This document shows positions 57,001 through 64,000 of a DNA stretch of 64,000 bases, in pieces. The stretch covers positions 10,664,001 through 10,728,000 of the forward strand of contig NC_088312.1 in NCBI RefSeq assembly GCF_910592395.1, written 5' to 3'. Under the pieces are notes generated by a model. That model was not told the DNA's origin. It saw only the letters and a list, made by a program, of their open reading frames with translations, and searched no databases. The DNA comes from Lineus longissimus. Its lineage: Eukaryota > Nemertea > Pilidiophora > Heteronemertea > Lineidae. How positions within the stretch are numbered: position 1 is the stretch's first letter; every line of letters begins with the position of its first letter. A program made the translations under genes and the position numbers.

Positions 57001-59790
57001 AGTGCTGGACGTGAACATACATGTATCTATTTGTTCTCCTTTGACAAAATCTCTAAGACTATTAGGTCAGTAGGCTTATTTACCCAATTGGCACCCATCT
57101 GTAGTGGCATGCACAAATCCTCTTTAGAACATTTGCAGAAGTCTGCAAATTAATGTGAATACAGAGAGAAAATAAAGTGTATAGCTGATTGTTTACTTCA
57201 AAGGGCTCTGACAACTCTATATTTTTCATTGACGAGTTTTGTATCTAGTGTTTCACAACCAAACTCATCGGGTCTTTCACACCGATATACTGTTTGGTTC
57301 CTGTGGATTAGTCTTGCTATGAATAACAAGCTGTACCAAAATATTCACAGATAGTCCCCCTAATTGATAGCCTCTTGCCTCTTTTCTTCCCAGGTTACGA
57401 CTGGCATCAATGGAGGGTGCACAACTCAGTTCGTTGGAACATCCGGTGCAGCTCCTCTAGGTGCTGGCTGTGTGGCACTGGTATTAGAAGCAAAGTAAGT
57501 ACTGATAAGACCCCGTGCCCCTCCCCCAAAAATCCATTGTGAAAAAACATAACTCTTTCAAATTTCTGTTTTAATATGTTGGACTCCGAGGTTGTACATG
57601 TAGCTGCTAAAGAGATTGACATGTCCTCACTTTTCTAATGTAGTCTTCTGTCTTTTCCGGCCCCATCAATTCAGACTCGGTTCCTCTCTGAAGATGTCTT
57701 TTTTTCTAGCACCAGTTTTTCATATTGAGTTCTATTCTGATACATTTTCAGTTCCTCCGTATGTTTTCAAGCTCATGAGGTCCACATTCAAATACTTTGG
57801 GATGATTGATACTCTATTTCATGACTAGTCTTTAGAATTATTTTCAGCTGCAAAGAATCGGAGTTCATTCATTCATCAAAATTCAAAATTCAAAATTTGT
57901 GAATTCAGGTACTCAATGAAATCTTGCATGTTTTCCAGCCCCAAAGTGTCATGGCGTGACGTCCAGCACATAATCACAGAATCATGTAGGATTCCGAATG
58001 GAGAAGAGATGGTGTGGACCATTAACGGAGCTGGCAAGCATGTCAGTCACGAGTTTGGTTTTGGTATGATGGACTGTGGTAGGATGGTGGAGCTGGCTCA
58101 GAACTGGACTAACGTTGGTCCACAGCATACGTGCTTGGTGCAGGATGCCAATGTTATGAAGTAGGTTCAAGTGACATAATGTCCCAGGGTTGGTTCATTA
58201 TGGTTGCATATTATCGTAGAAGTGTGACATCCGATTTCTCCCATGCTGTTTCGACCGGTGTCCTCTGTATTCAGTGGTTAGGCTTTTTGAACGAATTCCC
58301 CCACCCTTTAGAAAATTGCCTCTTGTCGCTTTCAGGCTCTACTTCCCCACTGTAGATTATTGGCGACAGAGGCCAACTGGGGACATTTTCTCAGGTTTGC
58401 GTTTTGGAGTCGTCCTTCTCCTATGATGGTTGCTCACTGGCCTGAGTCGATCTACTCCAGACGAAATTTCATGAAAGTACTAGGATCCAAAAAGATCTTA
58501 AGTAAGATCCTGATTGTGTAATCTTCTTATATTTGTAGGGTTATTCCAAGCAAGGGAACCGTTAACATGACTCTGAGGACAGACGGATGTTCCGATGACA
58601 AGTTAGAGCACGTCGACAAGTTAGAGCACGTTGAAGCTATCATAAAACTCAACCACACCTATCGCGGCGACGTCAAGTTAGTCTTGATCTCTCCTGCGGG
58701 TACGCACTCGACGATACTGCAGGTTCGAAGGTACGATGATGAAGATGATGGTATTAACTTCAAGTTCATGTCGGTCCATTTCTGGGGGGAGGATCCAAGT
58801 GGAATGTGGACATTAACGGTGACCGACAAGCCACATAGTTTGTTGCGAAATAACCATGGAAAGATTTATCACTTCTCATTAATTTTGTATGGGACGTCGG
58901 CACAAGACTTGAAAAATACAAATTTGAATTTGAAGAAACGCGACGCCACAGCGCGCAAAGCAGATCGCGTGGATATGGACAATATTATGCTTCAAGAAAA
59001 GCGCACTACTAATAATGTGCGGATAAAAAGAATTGTACAAAATTCTGATTCAAAAGATATAGTCCCCGAGGAAATAGAATCTGTTGGGACTTTGAAAAAA
59101 AGTCCTGATAAGTATTCTCACACTGACCTAGTCAGAAAGATTTTGAGCAGTATTGAGGGTGGAATTCGTGAAGGTCATGACAAAAAAGGTCTCGTGAGTG
59201 AAGAAGGTGGGTATCTTTCTCCTGAGAAAAAGGAGCTGAAGCCGCTTTCGAGTAGCGACATTGCAGAGTCGGACTATCATGAACAAGCTATTCGGGTCAA
59301 AAAGGCAAAATTGTTGGAAGCACTTCACACGAATGGCTACACAAAAGAGGATCTTCTACGTGCTATAGAAGCACTTTTAGTCAAAGTTCAAAAAAAAATT
59401 AACGAAAAGACTTACTCAGTTCAAGTTGATGGTGACAACATTGTTTCTAGTCAAAGTACAGCACAACCAAGTGCTGTGGATTCTGGTTCAACAGAACCTA
59501 GTGTTGATGTTAAAGGTGATGAAAAACTCCATGTTAACTCTGATGTTAACAATGGTGTTAAATCTGATGTTAATGGTGAAGACTCTGATTTAGCTGGTAG
59601 TATCGAGGCTATCATTGATGGTATCAAGCCTACTGCTTCATCTTTGAGTGATACTACCACAGAAAATAAAAAAGGTGATAATAGGGGTACTACTGCTGGA
59701 CCTAGTCTCGATTTGATAAAAGAACATCTCATACAAGATCTTAGAAAGATGTTGGAAGAATGGCATGGAGAAACAAAACCATCTGAATGA
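51077..59790 (+). CDS. PCSK1: Furin-family proprotein convertase, PC1/3-like, complete, 11 exons
   Basis: Exons: 51077-51277, 51515-51619, 52020-52298, 52875-53024, 54563-54645, 55959-56047, 56327-56499, 56699-56941, 57394-57494, 57939-58160, 58539-59790; 965 residues. An in-frame TAA 15 bases upstream supports the start. Residues 1-25 are a signal peptide. A propeptide with RSKR and RRSRR sites runs to about 203. The subtilisin-like domain follows, with catalytic D231 (VMDDG), H274 (DHGTKCAG), oxyanion N375 (ATGNGG) and S458 (GTSGAAP); DNCNCDGY is conserved. A P domain covers about 550-665 and ends ILYGTS. The tail of about 290 residues is acidic, Ser/Asp-rich and lacks a membrane segment, so a soluble secretory-pathway enzyme is expected. 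It would cleave prohormones after paired basic residues. The region after the catalytic Asn and the PGRxxQKA segment look nearer PC1/3 than furin or PC2, but the assignment within the family is inferred. Confidence 0.9.
51673..51851 (+). mobile_element. TA-flanked MITE, copy 6
   Basis: CAGTAGAACCTCTC ... GGTTCCACACTG flanked by TA, in convertase intron 2, same family as the copies at 5.5 and 30.6 kb. Confidence 0.8.
52490..52845 (-). mobile_element. tRNA-derived SINE
   Basis: On the minus strand the head reads AGTGGCGCAGTGGTTAGAGC (box A, 52832-52815), then CACCGGGCTCATAATCAGGA with a Met-like CAT, then GTGGGTTCGATTC (box B, 52788-52779). It ends with GCGCCATATAAGTCTC and an AT-rich tail. 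This is a full tRNA-head SINE in convertase intron 3. The tail GCGCCATATAAG resembles the 3' end of the non-LTR element 0.5 kb downstream. Confidence 0.8.
53240..54260 (-). mobile_element. 5'-truncated non-LTR retrotransposon (L2/CR1/Jockey-like)
   Basis: A minus-strand frame of 222 codons (54243-53575) has the C-terminal reverse-transcriptase features of non-LTR elements: [19 protein letters not shown], then [14 protein letters not shown], then [16 protein letters not shown] and [12 protein letters not shown], then [15 protein letters not shown]. It is followed by a 3' untranslated region that ends AAGTGGCGCTATAAAAATAA and an (AT/TAA)-rich tail at 53240-53325. The N-terminal endonuclease and the catalytic RT core are missing, so the copy is dead. 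It sits in convertase intron 4. Confidence 0.85.
55118..55262. mobile_element. Long palindromic element with about 70-bp arms
   Basis: CAAATAGTGGATGTTT ... TCATGGCGGACGAGGC, a five-base TTTGC loop, then GCCTCGTCCGCCATGA ... AAACATCCACTATTTG. Arms match with few mismatches. It is in convertase intron 5. Probably a MITE of hairpin type. Just upstream, 54973-55030, ACGGATCCAAAAAA-type units recur three times. Confidence 0.85.
56101..56246 (+). mobile_element. Truncated MITE, copy 7
   Basis: Left end TAGTAAAACCTCTCTATTAA GG and most of the body are present. The copy breaks off after ATTGAGAGGTTGTC. It is in convertase intron 6. Confidence 0.75.
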
Positions 59791-59945
59791 CATCTTGAAA
59801 TAGGATTTCAGCTGAATTGTGATAGGATATATCAATACCCAATATCAATATCAATAATTCTAACATATCTCTTTGAAGTATTGCACATTTTCCTTTGTTT
59901 GATTCTAACATTTACATTTACTTTTAAATCTGGTGTATTTATATG

Positions 59946-60122
59946 TGACCCGGCATGGTAAAATGAGTCGCATGTCGCACAGAAGATGAGCCTAAAATGA
60001 CACCAGGACATAATAGAAGATATTGATGTACTCAGATTTCACAAAAGGCAGACAATAGTGAAATGAACAACCAGTCCGTCTCAACCTGTCAAGCTCGGAG
60101 TGACATGCGACTCATGCCGGGT
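59946..60122. mobile_element. Inverted-repeat element in the convertase 3' region
   Basis: GACCCGGCATGgtaaaATGA GTCGCATGTC at the left mirrors GACATGCGACTCATGCCGGG TC at the right; the left arm has an eight-base insertion. It lies 155 bp after the convertase stop codon and would be within the mRNA if the AATAAA at 60401 is used. Confidence 0.7.
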
Positions 60123-60400
60123 CTCTTATGGCTGGTTATTTTAGCCAATTTGAAATTTCCCAAAACAATAATTGATTGATACTTATTTTGCGGTTTTTGG
60201 GACTAGAGTTTCTACAATGGACTCCATTATCGATACTCTGACATTGTGATGTTGTATTGTGACGGACACGTTCGTCCCAAGTTTGATTGACTTCTACTAC
60301 AAGGAGACTCATTGGAACCTTTGTGTTGTGGCTTCAAAGCCTGAGATAAAAACTACTGTGATATGCCTGGGTAATCAAAACACACTCTTGTAGAATTAAA

Positions 60401-60406
60401 AATAAA
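60401..60406 (+). promoter_or_regulatory. Candidate convertase polyadenylation signal
   Basis: AATAAA 610 bases after the stop codon, in AAAAATAAAACC. Confidence 0.4.
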
Positions 60407-60601
60407 ACCTGTACCCTTGACTTGTTGAGTGGAAATTGTGTCATCCACAATTCCAAATCTGCAATATAGCTGCACCTTAATTCACTACCAAGTATTTTAT
60501 GCACAGCTTGATACATGTATCACCTGACGATCCATACTTTTGATATTTTTGGTTCTCTGCTTTTAAAATTGGATCTGTTTCGTGGACACTATGGACATGT
60601 A

Positions 60602-60775
60602 CAGTGGAACCTCCCTTAGCGGACACCTCTCTATTAAGAACACCCTCTCTCTTAAGGACAGTGCATTAGGTCCCAAAGTGGTTGTTTCCATTGAAATGAA
60701 CCTCTGTAATCAGGACACCTCTCAATATATGACAGCATTTGTCAGTCCCAAAGGTGTCCGTAATAGAGAGGTGTT
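60602..60775 (-). mobile_element. MITE, copy 8, opposite orientation, right end damaged
   Basis: Starts CAGTGGAACCTCCCTTAGCG GACACC after TA. The body matches the family in reverse orientation, but the far end reads AGAGAGGTGTTGTGAC instead of the expected GAGGTTCTACTG. Confidence 0.75.
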
Positions 60776-60779
60776 GTGA

Positions 60780-61640
60780 CAGCATATCAATTTTCCTATG
60801 TGCAACCCAGCTCTGGGTTTTCTCGAAAATGCATTTGGACTCTCGGAGAAGGGAGTGGTACAGGGAAAGGCTAACTCTGACAAAAGACTAAATTACAAAT
60901 TGTTTATTTCATATGAATTTAACAGTTAATATTTCGAAAAATAGCTGAGGAAATTTTAGTTACTAAGTGAATGTTTGTGAATACATTACTTTTATACGGA
61001 GGTACAGACTGCGACAGCTGTATTTGAAACCAGGTGATTTTTTTATAATGTTGCGGGACATCTATTTAGTTTTTACCCATTCAAAGGGGGGTAAAAAATT
61101 TGGGTGAGACTGCCATTATTTTGGGGGGGGGGGGCTTGGAAATAGCCGGACCCCCAAACTATCACCAAAACATGTTCATCATCTAATTTTGGCCGATTTT
61201 CAGTCTTATGAAGGACAGGAGAGGTGTTTTGCCCCTTCCTCCACACCTCATCCATGACCAAAAATCTAGCCATAATGGATGGCCCCCACGAAAACATGTT
61301 TACACTTTTATACTAATAAATCTAGTAAAATGCACTATCTTGTCTCAATGTATTGCTATCATCCATAAGGGACAAGTCCCGTCCCGATCAAACATGACCA
61401 AATGGGTCATTTGGTAAAATCGTCAGTCGAGGCCTCCTACTTTAGTGTTTGATTAATAGGCATGGTATTTATCTATAATTCCTACCGGTAATATACATTA
61501 TGATCCCGGATTAAGATGCAGGTGGTTAAAATAATGACGTGTTGTTGCCTAGTCCTGCTTTTAATGATTGGTAAACGGTATTGCATTCTTTGCTGCACTA
61601 ATTTCTTTGACTGTTTCATAACATTTTAATTCTTAATTAC
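60780..61640. other. Intergenic, no gene recognised
   Basis: Low-complexity G run at 61122-61131; otherwise nothing recognisable. Confidence 0.45.
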
Positions 61641-61642
61641 AT

Positions 61643-63734
61643 TTAGTAAATTGCCTTCATTTCCTCCAAGCAGTAGTCTCCGAAAGATTTCTGTGGAAAC
61701 ATGTCTGACCCATCCAGTGGGGCAATACTAGCATCAGTGTCGGGTACCCCAAAGAATACCATTGATCGTCTCGTCTGTTTGCGTCTCAAATCAGTCTTTG
61801 CCGGAAGGCCGAGGCGATGTTTCTGAAAAAGGACAAAATGAATAAGATAATGTCCTGGGGACAGTGACTGTGCTCTTTTCAAAACACCAGGGGAGCCACC
61901 TACTCTACGGCATTTATTTAAGTCCCTTAAACACTGCATTTGCATTTTCTAGCAAAAGCATATTAGAGCCAGTGCCAGTACCAGTGCCAGGTATTGAACC
62001 AACCCGCCACACTAGCATCAGGGTCAGGTATCCCAAAGAATACCATGGATCGTCTCATCTGTTTTTGCAGGAGGTCCTCTGAAATTAAAAGACGAGATGT
62101 ACAAGAAAATATGCCTTCTTGAAGAGGGGATCGGAGCCACCCACAAAAACTTGGTCGATACGCCACCTTATTATATACATTCCTCTTCTCTTTAGTAGAT
62201 CGCTCCCCTGGTATTTTTTTAAAGGAGGAAACATTTTTTCATACATCACGTCCTTTAAATGATTTGCCAGTAAGCCTATAGTCCATTTCAGCCATCCTGT
62301 ATGGCGTTCTATTATAAGTAAGTAATCTAAGTTTGATGTTTGGTGGTATTAGATGATATCATTACAGAGTGTTCGCCCCCTGGTATTAGATGATATCATT
62401 ACAAACAGTTCGCCCCCTCATCTCGGGAAGCCCAGCTGTTGCACTTAAAATCTGTACCGATAGATGGCTGAGATAGTGGGGTACTGGCCAGGCATGAGTC
62501 TGCAAACGGCAGACCATGGCTTAGATGGGTCGTTGTATTATGAAACAATTTATTGTCTGAGCCCTAATTCCCAAATTGGGATTTGTCTGGTTACCAGGAA
62601 CAGGCTTTTATCAGTTACAATTTCATTAACCGCCTACATTACGACACGCCAACTGAAGGAGATGATTTCCCCTGAATCAGTTGCGATCATGACAATCTTA
62701 CCACTCCGCGATACTGGTCAGATGTCTGAAACCCGAGGGAATCGCAGGGGATAACTATTATTGCTCCTTCTTTTGGTTCACCATTCACCCATTCACCATC
62801 TTTTGTCTTCAGCTGAAATCGGCAATAATGAAGCAATAACCAGCCAAGTGAAGGATTCTTCCTTACAGGCCTTGCCCATCCAGCTAAATCCTGGAATCTT
62901 CCCTAAAATAACCGATGCTGTTTCCCTGACCATCTCAATCAGTGCGGGACTCTCCCTCAAACGACCAGTTCCCCCAACCAGCTATGTGCAGGTATCTTCC
63001 CCAAAGACGCCCTAACCAGCTACAATGTATGTGGACATGAATCTTCTTCAAAGCACCCACTTCTCCTTTAGTGGCCAGCTAAGCGCGGGAAATTCCCTAA
63101 CCAGCTATGTGGAGTAACTCCCTCAATGATTCAGTTCCTTATCGAAGCTATTTGAAATTTTGAATTTTGGTGGTTGCCACACTGTTGCAAATGATCTCTA
63201 CCAACGTTTACATGTGCCTTTCTGATCTCTTTTGATAATCTCTATAATAAGAGAACGATTGGCTCAATTGTATATACATGTACATGTACTGCCTCTGCAA
63301 ATAAAATTGAAAACATATTTTTTAGATGGCTTCTTACCTCAAGTCCGCCAACACTATCTTGGAACATAAATGATAGCGTTCCGTAGTCTGAGTGCAGCCC
63401 ACACCTTTTCCCTTCAGTCACATCTGTAAACAAAGTGAATTTTAAATTCAAACGAGAAGAGTGGGCGGGATGATATATATCGCTTAGCTTAGGTGACTCA
63501 ATTGTTTTAACCACATGCTAATCTTGTTGCCCGTTGCGCCGTGCGCAGGTTGGCCTACCCACAACTTTTGTATAGACATCTGTTGCATTTCTTCAAGCAA
63601 AACATTTCCAAATGTTGCAATTTCGATTCTTGGCACTTACCATCACCGATGGGTGGATATGTGATCAAGCGCAGCGTGCAGAAACTCCCTGGTCCCCCAA
63701 TCTTGGTGTGCATCTTCAGGAAAGCATCCGGGTC
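61643..63734 (-). CDS. 2-oxoglutarate/Fe(II) dioxygenase (isopenicillin-N-synthase-like), partial
   Basis: Three exons are recognised. 63734-63641 begins DPDAFLKMHTKIGG and ends at TLRLITYPPIGDG. 63423-63338 reads DVTEGKRCGLHSDYGTLSFM and FQDSVGGLE, with the HxD iron ligands in HSD. 61822-61643 is terminal: KHRLGLP carries the distal histidine, and RRSMVFFGVPD supplies the RxS 2-oxoglutarate contact. It ends DGSDMFPQKSFGDY ... IY stop. The first two join in phase 1. By family it is an iron- and 2-oxoglutarate-dependent oxidoreductase of unknown substrate. The exon that should lie between VGGLE and KHR (the GDxxxxWT segment) was not found in 61823-63337. A possible upstream exon is 63985-63904 (ends NLGGQK, GTAAAA donor). 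The gene continues right. It may be a pseudogene or have a divergent middle exon. Confidence 0.65.
61963..62078 (-). pseudogene. Degraded second copy of the dioxygenase terminal exon
   Basis: On the minus strand, after a TTTCAG, the sequence encodes KQMRRSMVFFGIPDPDASVA, matching the true terminal exon, but it lacks the KHR iron-ligand part. Its phase would not fit the upstream donor, and the similarity ends where DGS is expected. It lies within the intron 140 bp upstream of the true exon, so it is probably a duplication remnant. Confidence 0.65.
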
Positions 63735-64000
63735 CTAAAAGTAATCATGCATGAACCAAAGATTGAACGTATGAGCAAATCATGTTTTAGTTCACCCAGA
63801 GTGTGTCGGGAGTTCCAGATGAAATTCCAAAGTCGTGAAGTACAAGGGCCTGTAGCCTATTCAGGCAAAACTACAAACGCAAGGTTACTACTGGGAATTT
63901 TTTACCTTTTGACCACCAAGGTTTTTACATCTCGTCAGTTCATCTTTATCGTTGTTAGAATGAGCCCATTCCAAGTCACCAAAGTATGTACCTGTATGGA

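Overview
This window is a piece of a eukaryotic, almost certainly animal, genome. Genes are split into many short exons with GT-AG introns, exon phases join cleanly, intergenic DNA is long, and small inverted-repeat elements and minisatellites are dense. An insulin-like precursor with eight cysteines (three in the B chain, five in the A chain) is the arrangement known from molluscan insulin-related peptides, so a lophotrochozoan, probably a mollusc, is the best guess. The species cannot be named from the sequence. All gene models below were built by eye from splice sites and reading frame, without transcripts or database searches.

Layout: (1) 1-3,301, plus strand: the last three exons of a calcyphosine-2 (CAPS2) like EF-hand protein. 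(2) 11,101-16,475, minus strand: a complete two-exon insulin-like peptide gene whose 4.8-kb intron holds a tandem array of a 1.38-kb unit. (3) 21,510-22,253, plus strand: an intronless SAM-dependent methyltransferase. (4) 26,191-41,073, minus strand: a complete 24-exon EFCAB6 homologue (1,573 codons, many EF-hand-like modules). (5) 42,857-48,815, plus strand: a complete 12-exon CARF (calcium-responsive transcription factor) homologue, divergent from EFCAB6 with about 1.8 kb between the two start codons. (6) 51,077-59,790, plus strand: a complete 11-exon furin-family proprotein convertase, most like PC1/3, with an enlarged propeptide and a long acidic C-terminal tail. (7) 61,643-63,734, minus strand: exons of a 2-oxoglutarate/Fe(II) dioxygenase of the isopenicillin-N-synthase-like group that runs towards or past the right edge; one expected middle exon was not found and a damaged second copy of the terminal exon lies inside the gene.

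The rest is repeats. A TA-flanked inverted-repeat MITE family of about 178 bp recurs eight times. There are two foldback-type elements with minisatellite arms, a truncated non-LTR retrotransposon and a tRNA-derived SINE that appear to share a 3' end, several other palindromic elements, and recent tandem duplications inside introns of CARF, EFCAB6 and the insulin-like gene.

Functionally, three genes belong to calcium-related families (CAPS2, EFCAB6, CARF), and the insulin-like precursor lies about 35 kb from a convertase of the class that cleaves prohormones at dibasic sites. Whether these neighbourhoods mean anything is not shown by the sequence.
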